From Marvania coccoides (lineage: Eukaryota > Chlorophyta > Trebouxiophyceae > Chlorellales > Chlorellaceae), in NCBI GenBank assembly GCA_963854735.1, contig OY978106.1, positions 558,001 to 622,000 on the forward strand: DNA of 64,000 bases, written 5' to 3'. Positions 42,745 to 54,268 of this stretch are shown in pieces. Each line of letters starts with the position of its first letter. The first letter of the stretch is position 1. The notes beneath the pieces were generated by a model. The model was not told where the DNA came from. It searched no databases and saw only the letters and a list, made by a program, of their open reading frames with translations. Position numbers and translations under genes: made by a program.

Positions 42745-43841
42745 ATGTGGCGGCACACCTTGCAGGCAGCAATGGCCATTCTGCTCATTATTGGTGGCTC
42801 TGCAGCGCAAAACGATGCTCTAGAAGACGCCTATGTATGTTATTTAATTTCATTCCGTAAGGAATCAGGAACATGATCATGATTTTATTCTCCAACGATT
42901 TCTCCACTTCTACACACTTGCAGAACCCGTTTTCGGACGCCCAGGTCGTGGACATATCTCAGGGATCTGCGTCTGCCTTCGGCCTAGCCGTCCAGTTCAA
43001 TCAAAGTGGCCCCCAAGCCCTTCAGCGCCTCAAGTACCAAGCCACCGCCACAGTGGCCTACAACATCGAGCCCATCCCTAGCTCTGGTGCCATGAGTTTT
43101 GCCTGCGGCTTTGGTTACGTTGCCCCTGAATTTCAAGCTGCCTACATTGGCGTTGGGCCTTCCTTCTTTCAGCGCGGCTTTGGGTGCGGCCGCTGCGTCA
43201 CGGTGCAGTGCGATGACTCCAGCTGCTCCGAGCCTGGGAAACAGGTGGTGGCGCAGGTCGTGGAGCTGTGCGGCGAGTGCTACGACTCAGACATACGGGT
43301 TGCTCACCCCCTTTTTTCGACGCTATCTGGGAGACCCCCAGCAGGCAACCCCACCATCTCAGCATCCTGGAACTTTGTGGACTGCGCTCCCCTCATCAAC
43401 GGCACCATAAAAATGCTGGTGAAGCCCGGAGGAACTGCGTATTACCAGGCATTTAATTTCGCCAACAGCCGACAGCCCATTGTCGCTGTCCAGGTGAATC
43501 GCCAGCTGCTGAAGCATGACAGCGGCAATTTTTGGTCATGGACGCCCGTGGGCGGTGCCATCAACACACGGGTGAGTCATTGAATTTCGAATCAAAATCC
43601 CCTGCCAGAGCAGCTGTTTCTCTAATGCGGAGTTCGTTAAACTCAGGGACCCTTTGAGTTCGCCTTAATGGGAGAGGATCGTCAGGTGCTGCGAGCTAGG
43701 CTGCCTCAGCTGCGCAGCGCCGACCTGGGAGTCCAATTTCGAGGACCCCCCACCCCGGCACCTGCGCCAAACCCTGAGACCCGGCTGACGCTGCTCCTTG
43801 ACGTGAAGGAAGATGGCGGTGAAGCGCCAGCTGTCGAGTAA
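42745..43841 (+). CDS. Secreted expansin-like protein
   Basis: Three exons, 42745-42834, 42924-43571 and 43647-43841, give 310 residues. The signal peptide is LQAAMAILLIIGGSAAQ. The expansin barrel reads MSFACGFGYVAPEFQAAYIG, FGCGRCVTVQCDDSSC, QVVAQVVELCGECYDSD and ASWNFVDCAPLING. The CBM63-like domain reads AFNFANSRQPIVAVQVNRQL, FWSWTPVGGAIN and ADLGVQF. The Asp in CYDSD may stand for the catalytic-like Asp of expansins. Compared with the paralogue at 39284 it lacks the Pro-rich N-terminal extension and has a longer acidic C-terminus. Both introns are GT-AG, phase 0. The two genes, separated by thiM, probably arose by duplication and inversion; likely role is wall loosening or polysaccharide binding. 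Confidence 0.85.
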
Positions 43842-44329
43842 AACCCCCCATTTAATTGTTTATACATGGTGGGTTCTTTGATGAAGGAAGAAATATTTGA
43901 GGGTTTGAGTTTCCATTTAACTGAAGATGATGACGAAAAATGTGGCATGTAGAGCGTTCAGTGAAGGGTTTCATTTATAGAAATAAAGCAAGTTGTAAAT
44001 CTAACTGGACAAGGAAATTCGTGTTTTATTATTGAGGGCGATTATTATGCAAGACAGGGCGAACCACGCTCGGCCGGAGCCTTTCAGCACAAAAAAAGGT
44101 GATATAGTCATAAATTAATTGAATGGATTTCAACAAAATCTGGGCCACGTGTGCATGCAATTAGGCTTTCTTGCCACATGTGAGCAGCACTGGCGCACAA
44201 TAATAAATTGTGGTGGAAACAAATAATTTACATATAAACACACAAAGTGTGTTAAAATACAGTTTACGATAAATATACGAGTTCCAACTCGAGGATTCGC
44301 ACATAACATATCAAGAAATATTCATTTTC
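43842..44329. other. Convergent AT-rich spacer
   Basis: 3' regions of the expansin-like and VTA1 genes. No gene found. Confidence 0.55.
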
Positions 44330-46225
44330 TCAGCTCCCGCTCTCAGCCGGCCGCACCATCAGCTTCTCCAGCGCCTCCAGCATTAATTTCACGGCAGTGG
44401 GCGCATCTTCAAACGCCAGCGCGCTGCTCGCGGACTTCAGCGCCTTTTGCGCCTCGTCCATGACTTCCGCTGCGGGAGAAATCTCTGCTTGAGCGTTCAA
44501 ACCTACCAGGCTAGCCAGAAGCTGCTGCGCCAAGCGTGCTGCCTCTGGGGGGGTCGCTGCTGTAACTTCTGTACTTTCTACCTCCCTGTGGCTGTTTTCG
44601 GAGGAGAAATCTTCGCGGGTGGGCAGTTTTGTCGAAAATGTCACATCGTCAGCAGCTGCAGCTGCAGTGGCGATGGCAGGTAAACCGGCCGGCGAATCAT
44701 TGTCACTGGGAGGAGGGGGGAGGGAGTCGGCGGCAGGCGGCGTTTCTTCATGAGGGAGCAGCTCTTCAGAGGGCGGGATTGCCGCGGGACAGCGCTTTTC
44801 TTCTCCTCCTATGGCTGACGCAACCCCAAGTCCAGCCGCAAACACTGCCGACCCTCCGGCCTCCGCATCTTCTACCTCCAATGGGGTGGTTTCGGCAGCA
44901 ACGTTCTCTTCCGCTGCTTTCCCTACTATAGGAGGCAGCGTCGGCGCTGCCTCCCCCACTGCAAACCCTCTACCTGACTCTTCCGGCTGCTGCACAGCCA
45001 CAAGGACAGGCGGTAGCGGCACCAGCTGCTCGTCCTCTACCTCCACCAGCCCCCGCCGCGCCGTTTTCACCAGAAACGACGCTGGCCACTTGTGCTTGAA
45101 CCCAGCTTCCACCCAGCAACGCTCCGGCGCGCCCCCGTCCTCCGGAAAGTACACCATTTCCGCGCCCACGGCTATCCTGGGTGCCAGCAGCTCCCCGTGC
45201 ACGCCGCGCTCCTCCCGCCGCTGCTTTCCTAGCAAATAAATTGTGTACTCGAGCTCGCCAGAGGGCGGAGAACTGTGGCGCACCTCCCGTACTTCAGCGT
45301 CCACAATTTGGCAGTGAATGTGACCCTCTGGGCAGTACAGTACTGCTTGACCCGGGATGAATTGGCGGGAGGGCTGTTGGCGGGGAAACCACGGCGGCAG
45401 CTGCAGCGGCGGCAGCGGCGGGGAGGGTGGTGGTGGGGGGTGAGGGGTGGGGCTGGATGCGAGGAGCTCGTCCAGAGGCAAGCCTGCACAGCAGCGAGAG
45501 GGGTCAGGTCCTTTGTTAGCAACAAACTGAGTGATAAATATCTCAGGGAGAAAATGAAATAAAATATGTTGGTTACTAGGAAAGCAAAAAGAAGCGCTAA
45601 TGAATTAGAGATAATATATTGGCATTAGGTTCTTACCTGGGATGGACGAAAATGACTCTAGCCGGGCATGAGCAGGGTCTCCACTGCTGCTGCCGCTGCT
45701 ACTGTTGCTGGGCCCTGACACCTCAAATGGCAGCGGAGGTGGCGGCGCTGGCTTCTTCCCCGCCTTGTGTGCCTTCAGCAGCTCTATCCCACGCCACAGT
45801 GCGTACTTTTGAAGCTCTGCTGCCGCCGCCGGCAGCGGCGAGAACAGCGCCGCCGCCACCCGGAAGCCCTGCTCTGCCGAAACAAACGTCCTACCCGCGC
45901 GATACAGGTCATCGCACTGCGCCCCTGATCCTCGGTCGAGCTTGTCTGCGAGCGCAAACACCGACTGCGCCCACTGCAGGCAAAAAACGCCATCGGCTGC
46001 CTTGTTGAGATCCAGTTTAGGCTTGACTTTCTCGAGTTTTTCGATGGTAGCGAGCACGATCGCTGCTATGTCGGGGTGGAGGTTCTTTTCGCCCAGCGCA
46101 GCGGCCTGCTCAATTGCGTAGAGACGGCAATAGTAAGCTGCTTTCGGCTGCGACTTCTCAGCCTTTTGCGCTAGGTCCAAGAACGGAAGCAGGGTTCTTT
46201 TCTGCTGTTGCAGCGCTTGGTCCAT
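44330..46225 (-). CDS. VTA1/LIP5-like ESCRT-III/VPS4 regulator with Tudor-like insert
   Basis: Two exons, 46225-45637 and 45483-44330, give 580 residues; VTA1 homologues are usually 300-430. The N-terminal tandem MIT region is clear: FLDLAQKAEKSQPKAAYYC, RLYAIEQAAALG and LRAGRTFVSAEQGF-like helices up to about 160. The C-terminal VSL dimer/VPS4-binding helices are also recognisable: AQKALKSASSALAFEDAPTA then VKLMLEALEKL. Between them sits a Pro-rich linker and about 120 residues that read like two SH3/Tudor-type barrels: IPGQAVLYCPEGHIHCQIVD and VGAEMVYFPEDGGAPERCWV, each followed by further strands. VTA1 activates the VPS4 ATPase in multivesicular body formation. The start ATG is 46225. Confidence 0.82.
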
Positions 46226-46783
46226 GTCTATTGAGGTTGCGAACGTGTTCAAACGAATTAAGGTCGATTATTTTATCTCAGAAGATTTTAAAATTTATCG
46301 CAAGGGATGGTGCGCGTATGCCAGGCAATAAACCTCTGAATTTTTTTTATTTTTTTTTTAATTATTTGTGCGCAGCCCAAAAATTGGGGTTGTTTTATCA
46401 CCAAAATTGCCAACCGTGTTGCTTTCCTTTTATTTTTTCCAACAGCAATGCACAGCACGCAGCGCGCCACAACGAATTGAAGCTGAAAGGGTTGAGGAGG
46501 GCCACGCCTCATGGGCCGCCTGGACTAGCCGCCGCCTTCCTGCTTCCTCATATCGGCACCGTCAATCGAAGATTTTGAGTGGTTCAGCTGTGATGCACAA
46601 AACAGGGGAAACGTGCAGCCGTAATGCATTTACAGGCTAGCTACTTAATTCCCTCCATAAGTGCATCCGTCAAAACCATCAGGCAAACGACAGTCAGTTA
46701 AACAGAGAGATTCGTTCAATTAATTTTCCCACGGCCACCCCAACAAAACATTCCACACAACCGCTCTCATCCTCTTCTTTTTC
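46226..46783. other. Spacer
   Basis: Holds the VTA1 promoter side and XPB 3' region. T-rich near 46338-46362. No gene supported. Confidence 0.5.
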
Positions 46784-49700
46784 TCATCGCCGGAACTTTG
46801 CCAGCTTGCCAGGCGGCCGCTTCGCGCCCCCACCCCTCCCCCGGGTCGAATACTCCAAATATTTGATTCCGGTACCGCCAGAGAGCATCGCCATGTTGCC
46901 TGCAGTCCTGCGTCCGGTCTTTCCTCCCCGACCCGCCCCTCTGCCCGCCCCCAGCCCATCCGCGTCTCCAGGCAGCACCTCCTCTCCCGTTTCCGCCTCG
47001 CTGACGTGTAACACAGCCGCAAGAAGGTCAATCTGCTCATCATGCGACGACAGCAGCAGCGCCTGCTCGTCCGCCCCTGCTGCCTCCAGCAGCGACGGAA
47101 TCACCTTGTAGGCGTAGCCCTGGTCGATCAGGAACTGCTGCCGCTTCGACGTGAAGTACACTTCTTGCGTATCCGTGGAAACCAGGGTGTAAAAGAAAGC
47201 ATCAAACTCCTCGCCAGGGTTGTCCCCGGCACCCGGACGCGCTTTCTTTTTACGCAGAATGCGGCCCAGGCGCTGCGCCTCTTGCCGGCGCGACCCCGCG
47301 TGGGAGGAGATCTGGATGAGGACGTTAGCTTCCGGGATATCCAACGAATTGTCCCCGATCTTAGAAAGAAAGACAGTGTTGACAGCTGGATTGGTTTTGA
47401 ACGCGTGCAGCACGCGGGTGCGCTCCTGGTGCCCCGTCCCACCGTACAGAAACGGCTTCTTCATGCGCACCGCGTACTCCCGCAGCGCAAACAGGTTGTC
47501 GGAGAAAACAATGACCTTGTCCCCCCTCCCTTCGTGGTACTGCACCAGGTACTGGCACGCGCGCAGCTTGGTGGGGTTCATCACGTACAGCAGCTGCCGC
47601 TGCCCCGCGGTTCTTTCTTTTCGTCGGTACTCCCGCATGAATTCCGGGGTCATGGGGCACCACACCTCGGCGCACTGCACGTTGGCGATGTGCCCCGCGC
47701 GGGTGAGGTCCAGCCAGTTGGCCTCGTACAGCTTGGGACCTGCGGGGTTGTGAAAAAGAAGAGGGGCAGCATCCACGGAGTTGAAATTATCTCGAAAACA
47801 AAAAAACGTGTTTTTAACAACTGAAATTAGGTCAAATTTGTGTGGAGGCACATGAAATTGACCCCCCAATACTGCCAGAGAAGCACTATTGGATATTAAT
47901 GAGGGGGGGGACAATAATAAAAATGAGGCTCACCGATCAAAAAGTTGAGGTCTGCAATGAGCTGGTCTTCCCTCACCAGCGTGGCCGTCAGCCCCAGCTT
48001 GCAGTGCGCCTTCACGATGCCCAGCACCCGCCTGAACATCTGCGCCGGCACCACGTGCACCTCGTCCAACAGAATCAGTCCCCACTCCCGCGACATGATC
48101 GAGTTCATGATTTTCTCGCTTTCTTCCGAACGCCGCCCCGAGTAGGCCACCATGGTGTAGGTGGTGATGCAGATGCCGGCGCCTGACCCCACGATCCACT
48201 CGTGCTTGTCAGAGGTGAAGCGGCAGACCTGGTCATCCTGCAATTACGATTAGAGAGGGGGCGGGAAACAACAATGGTATGAAGGCCACAAACAAAAAAA
48301 AAAAAAAAAAAATACTTCTCAAAAAAAAGTGACGTACAGTACTGGAAACAAAGATAAATATATGTGGCCGTGTTTTGAAATACGCTAAATCTCAGGGAGA
48401 ATTCGTTTAAGAAATCTCAAAAAAATTAAGGTTCTGGTTCCTCTATATAATTAATGGTACATAAACGCTTGGAAAACTCACCCTCAGGGTGGTCCACAGC
48501 TGGAACTGGTACTTCCACTGATCCACTGACACCGCGTTGGTGCACAGGCACAGGCAGGATTTCTTTATCCTCGCAGCTGCGGAAACGCCCACCAACGATT
48601 TGCCGGCGCCGCAGGGCAGCACGATGATGCCTGAGCGGGCGCGGGAGTTGCCAAACATCTTGCTCAACGATTTCTCCTGGTAGGGGCGGTGCTGCAGGGA
48701 AAGGGGAGATGAAATTGGATAAGTGAGCGGAACAACAAAGAGTTAAGGGACGCATGCGCAGTTTCCACCGTCCAAAAATTAGAAAAAGAAACAGAAAAAC
48801 GCTGCTGGTAATTATTTTTTTATCTATCGTTCTTTTCTGACTTGCCTTGACGTGGGGTTTGAGCTCCATGGCCAGAGTGGGGTTGGTGGTGTCCCCCCTG
48901 AAGTCGTATTCCTCCAGCATCGGATAGTTCAGCCCTCCAGGCAGGCACCGCTGCTTAACATGCTCCACCTGAGACGCCTCGATCTCAAAAGAATGAATCT
49001 CGCGGTCAGGGTCCTCTTCCGCAGCATCAAGCATGTACGCTGACGGCTGCTGCGTTGGTTGCTGCTTCGCCGCCGCCCCCGCTGCCTCTAATTCCATCGC
49101 TGAAGGCCCCTCTTCCTCCTCTTCCGCCGACTCTTCGTCCGCGCCGGTAAGATCAATGTCTTGCACTGCAGCTAACCCTTCCACAGCGCGGTCTTTCAGC
49201 GCCCTCGCCACATCGAATCCACCACCGCCGCCGCCGGCCGCCGCAGCCCCGCCGGCCGCCGCCGACCGCACGACCCTCGCTTTTCTGATGGTTTCATCTG
49301 CTAGCAGCTTGCGCAGGACCGCGGGGTCTGGCGACTCAACGTGGAAAGCGTTGCGCTGCAGCACTAGTTTCACTTTGCCGTAGTTCTCCGTTGACGCCCG
49401 CACAAACCAGCGAATCTCGCGGGGAAGGATAGACTTTGAGAGGCGGTCCAGCACGGAGATGATGGTGGAGGTCTCCAGGCCGATGGAGACGGCGGCGTAC
49501 AGGCTGTGCGGGGTCAGCATATACCTGAGAAAACAGCGCAAATGATGGTTCATGCATGCTGGATTGTGTGTGCCAAGTACAAAGCAGTACGCAAATGCGA
49601 ATAAAATGACGTAATCATGTTAATCCATGCTAATATTAAGCACCCCGCTCACTCGTGGATGCACTCTGGTCGAGACACCGGCTCTGCCACCGCGATGAGA

Positions 49701-50493
49701 AAGTCGTAGGCCTGCTTGTACACCGCACTGAACGTCTCCAGAAAGATGCGACCGTCGGGGCACACCCACAGCGGCCGGTTGGCGTGGTCAGGCTTCAGCT
49801 GCTGGTCGGAAAAATCTTGAAACTGCTCATCGGCGCCGCCCAGCACGTACCCCTCCTCTGCTTCCTCCTCCGAGTTGAACTCCGCCTCCAGGTCGATGTC
49901 CATCTCATCTTCGTCGTCATAAATAACAGTAGACCGCTTTTTCGGCTGCAATTTTGCCGCGCCGCCGCCGCCTCCACGAGGATTCCGCTGGCCGGCAGCA
50001 GCAGCAGTGGAGGACCTACGGGAGGATCCAGTGGGCTGTTTTCCAGCTCCACCTGACTTTGCACTGCTCTTTCGCTGCTTTTTGGTAGCTGCCGCCTTGG
50101 TGCGGCCACCGCCGCCGACTTTTCCTCCGCCAGCACCGCCTTCTTCATCATCAGAGACGATGTCTACCTCAAAATCAGAGATAAGCTCGTCATCGTCGTC
50201 TTCCTCCTCCCCTGCCACGTACTCGTCTTCATCTGGCTCGTTAGTTAGGTCAACAGCCATGTCCTCTCCCTCGCTGTCGTCTTCTAGACCTGCTCCCGCC
50301 ATGGTGGCAGCTCGCTGCGCCTGGGCCTCGCGCCCAGCGCGGGAACGCCGCTCCGAGGGCTTGGGGGACAGCTTGAGCATGAACTTCGAGCCGCCTGAAG
50401 TTACGGAGAAGGGTGAATTGAGGTCGAAAAGTTTAGATGAAGACGGCAAATTGCAAAACTGGGGATTTCTTTACCTGCTGGGTTGCCGTCCAT
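46784..50493 (-). CDS. XPB: XPB/ERCC3 DNA helicase of TFIIH
   Basis: Six exons, 50493-50475, 50394-49653, 49524-48846, 48691-48482, 48237-47934 and 47739-46784, give 969 residues, about 190 more than human XPB. The DNA-damage-recognition part reads [20 protein letters not shown] and [17 protein letters not shown]. Helicase motifs follow: [20 protein letters not shown], Walker A LPCGAGKS (about 505-512), LLDEVH (about 606-611), [11 protein letters not shown] with the RED motif, GPKLYEANW, and motif [13 protein letters not shown]. It acts in transcription-start DNA opening and nucleotide-excision repair. The extra length is a Gly/Ser/acidic N-terminal region and a Gly/Glu-rich insert before the helicase core. 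Intron 3 uses a GC donor (AAG|GCAAGT); all others are GT-AG with matching phases. Confidence 0.96.
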
Positions 50494-50743
50494 ATTTGCG
50501 AGCTCTATCAGCCGTGAAACCCAGCACCGCTACTTATTGATCGCCTCTTTATTGAAATCAATAGTGCGATTCAAAAGTGATCAAGAGGTTGGCAAAAATG
50601 ACCCATCGGCTCATTGATGCATCCAAAGTAATCATGAACGGTATTACAAAAATCAGAATCAAATTTCCGAAAAAATCAGTTTATATAAACGGGGTTTCAA
50701 GAGTCGGTGAGCTGGAAGGAATTTGCTCCCAAACTTCTTGTTA

Positions 50744-52934
50744 TTATTCATTTATTAACATTGGTAAAACACCACGTCTTGCCCCCATCACACGCTCCGC
50801 CACCTCCAACGCAGCTTCCAGCGACTCCTTGCACTTTTTCACGCCCGCAAACACCGAGCGTTCTGGCAGGCACCCCAGGGCCCGCCTTGCCGTCGCTGCA
50901 GCCACCGTCGGGTCCACAATGCCATCACATGGCAGCGCTGCGATGGCCGCTTGCAGCGCTTCCGCTTCAGCCGCATACACCCATGCATTACTAATATTAC
51001 TTCCCTGCTTCAATCCTTTCTTTTCCGCCTTCTTTCCCATCCTCTCAACATGCCTGTACCATGCAAACAGCCTCATTTTGGCGTCTCCTCCCAGGATGAG
51101 AGGGTACAGGGTGCACGTCCCGGTGAGTACCTGCTGTATTGCTGCGACAGAGTCGATACACACGCCGAGTGAGCCGTAGCCGCCAAACAGCATTCCGCTC
51201 TCAGAAGCCGCCACGTTGAGCACCGCCGCGGAGGCTGTGGTCAGCCGCAGCGCGGCGCGGCGGCCAGCGGGGCTGGCCAGAGCTTCTGCAGCGTGGTACA
51301 CCTTCATGAAACATGGGAGGGAGAGAAGAAAAACGACGTCAATGAATGTAACAAAAAGTAATAAGACCTCGATTGACACGGACGATGCATACGAATTAAC
51401 CCAAATATTATTAATACGAAGATTGCACAAGCATGCTAACCTTTGCGCGGGAGCCATTTGCCCACGGCCGATCCACCGCTGCGTTCGGCCCCCACCCAGT
51501 CATGCCCCCAATGTTTAAGCACCACTCTACCGACGCGGTGATCAATGGTCCTGACACATCGACCGACACCCCCGCGTGCTGCATGAGGGTCATCACGTCG
51601 ATATCGTTGCCAGCCGCATCTTGAGCGTACAGCCCAGTGCACAGAGGGTACACCAACGGGATTTGCGTCCAGATTTCTTTTCCTCCGTTCACCTCCGCGT
51701 GCTTTGTATTGTCTGGCAATTCTGGTGGTGGTTCTTTCACGGACATTCCTGCGCCAAAGCTAGTCATATTGGAAGCAATCTGCACCGTCACGCTGTGCCC
51801 ACAGCCCTCCAGCGCCGCCACGAAGCCCTCCACAGATTCAACTTCCAAAATGGCAGCAGAGGGCGATGCTCCCCCTCCTGCGGGGTTTGTTTGGTTCATC
51901 GTCGGCAATCGCACGATGAATCGCTCCTTGGGCGCTGCAGGAAGCTCGGAGAAACCCACCAGGGAGTTAGCAGCGAGGCGGTTGAACACGACAGCGATCA
52001 CGCGGTTCACTGCCACCTGGGACTCGCTGCAGATCAGCTTCAGCCCGCCATTGCCGTTAAACAGGCCGGGGAAGATCGCATTCACCGCTGCTGGCGGCGG
52101 GGCATCCATGGGGACTCCACTGCCCGCAGCGTCGAGGGTTTCCACCTCAGAGGCAGCCGCCAGGTCGTCAGGGAGGGTGAAAAGGTTGGGCACGCGGGAA
52201 GAAAGGCCGCCGTCTGAGCGAGGGTTTGCCCCGAGAACCATCAGCTCCAGCGCTGACAATGGCGGCAGCTTGTCTTTCTTTTTCGCAGACGCGCCGGCAA
52301 GAGGAGGAGAGCCATTGACGGACTCCGGCAGCGCTGTTTCTGGAGAAGAACGGGGTGCCAGTGGTAGGACTTTAGCGGCACCATATTTTCTGGCGTCGAT
52401 GGTCTGCCGCTGCGCGATGGTGCTCACGCTGATGAGTCCCAGCGTGCTGAGGGAGTTGGAAACCAAGAGAGCAGCGTAGGGCGACCCCGAGAACGCGGAG
52501 GTGACGCTTCTCTCTTTCCTCCACGATGGAGGAGAAAACAAGGCAAGCGGGAGAGCAATTCGCAGTCCGCTGTGGTCCAGGATTGACACAAGCGCGGCCT
52601 CCATCGAAAACATGCCCCGAGGCTTCAAACTCGCCATGTACTCGCCCATGGACAATAAAGAAAGCGCTGGAAAGTCTGCCGCTGCAACTTCGTCGTCTAG
52701 TTCTAGGTAGGCCAACAGTGGGTGGGCCTTGGGCCAGGCGGCAGCTTTGCCGGCGGCTGGGTCTCGGTCCACTCCCAGCTTGAGCTTCCTTTCCATGGCG
52801 CGCTTGATGTTGTGGCGCCAATAGAAAACCACAGCCGGTATGAGGAGAAGAATGAGGAAACCCAGCAGCTGTGACGTATTGGCGACCACGAAGCCGGTCA
52901 CCCAGAGAATTGGATGGTGGTGGCCCCCTGCCAT
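50744..52934 (-). CDS. N-terminally membrane-anchored large protein, function unknown
   Basis: Two exons, 52934-51441 and 51301-50744, joined in phase 0, give 683 residues. One strong hydrophobic helix lies at about 14-39 (TSQLLGFLILLLIPAVVFYW) followed by a basic stop-transfer (RHNIKRAMERK), which fits a signal-anchored type with the bulk facing the cytosol or a lumen. The remainder mixes Ala/Ser-rich stretches with strand-like segments (VNRVIAVVFNRLAANSLVGF, VDVSGPLITASVEWCLNIGG) and no motif I recognise. It is Ala-rich but not low-complexity overall, and the whole frame is open, so it is a real gene. Its acceptor (ATGAAG) lacks a strong pyrimidine tract. It lies head-to-tail behind XPB. 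Confidence 0.6.
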
Positions 52935-53735
52935 AGCTACGCTTGTCCGTTTGTCTGCACGATGGGTTTGATTCTGTTCGTGATCTGAATTTAGCAAGAC
53001 GATCTCGAGATGACAAGCTCACTATACCGTGTCACTTGTCACTGGTTCATTGGGTTCATTTAAAAATAAATTGGATTGCGTTTATGTGCGGTGGCGTCTT
53101 CTTAACATAAAAAAATGAGATACTGCTGACTCAGCAAGGCAACTTTTTTTCTCCTGGCATTTCCTTCGACGTACTTTGAATTCTTCTTCTAGAGCGGCTT
53201 CCCCACAATATAACGCATTTGCCGTCTCTCCTTGCGGAGTCTAAACTCTCAATTTGCATTTTATCTCTGCCATTCGTGTCAGTGCAAATTTGAAAATTAC
53301 AAGGCAAGGAAATACAGGACAAGTAATACAGGTACACAACTATTGGAGGGCATATAACTGACATAAGCATGGTACGAAACATGAGATACACAAACAGCAC
53401 AAGGAAAGAGGAAAATCAAAGAGCCAAAGAAGATGTGACGATGCAGGTAATTTTCTTAATCAAGAGAAGAAAAAGAACTTCACCACTCCCCCAACGATTG
53501 CCGTCACAAAATGCGCCGGTCAAAATGTATTCAAAAAGAGACCTACCTCCTCGCTCAGCTTGGTGTCCCAACCTTCTGCGGCCTCAATTCACGCAATCCG
53601 GCAAAATGAGCACACAATGACTGCCTCAGCGGTGACGCCGCTCCACATGGGCGCAACGATCGAGCGTGCCTGGGCCAGGAGCGGCGTCGCCTGGCCTGCT
53701 GTGCGGCCGAAATCCTCGGCGGTGTAGGGGTGCGT
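52935..53735. other. Spacer
   Basis: Upstream of the membrane-anchored unknown. AT-rich until about 53590, then GC-rich and coding-like but without a supported frame. Confidence 0.4.
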
Positions 53736-54115
53736 CCTAGTGGCCGCAGTACGCGAGCGTTAGGAGGCACCCAAGACGGCTCTGATGCCGAAAATGACAG
53801 CGGCAGCGGGAACGAGCGCTGGTCGGAACGACAGCCTTTACTACTCGAAGCTGACGGCCGCATCGACAGCCAAATGACGGAGCAGCGCAAGGCGGTGGGA
53901 GCTACGCGACGTGCTGGTCGCCCAGGACGCTAATCAAGATGGACATGCGCTGCTCCATCGTATGGCTGTCGAAGCGGACCGGCAGCTTCGAGTAGTAAAC
54001 GTTGTCGTTTCCGGTCAGCCCTCGACTCGTTCCCGCAGAAGGTCGCGGCACGCAGGCAGCCGGCAGCTCCAACACGGCTTTTGGGAACAAACGAGTCTTC
54101 AAGATGCCGGGCTTC
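53736..54115. repeat. Diverged inverted duplication of a coding-like segment
   Basis: The plus-strand stretch at about 53810-53893 and the reverse complement of about 53943-54035 match in order: GGGAACGAG, then TTTACTACTCGAAGCTG, then TCGACAGCCA and GGAGCAGCGCA. On the minus strand the right arm translates to NDNVYYSKLPVRFDS and MEQRMSILISVLGD, ending at a stop near 53902; the left arm carries the same segment with changes and stops. Arms are about 90 bp with roughly 50 bp between. I cannot name the source gene. Confidence 0.7.
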
Positions 54116-54268
54116 AAGTAACATGTATATAAATGGGCTCGTGTCGGAAAAATTATTAAATTCTTGAAAAATCTCTTTCTCTCGTATTTTACTCTGTCTC
54201 TCTTCAGATTTGCCCACTCCATATCCCGCTCGCTCAAATTCCCGTGCGTAAGCGTTCACAAACCCACC

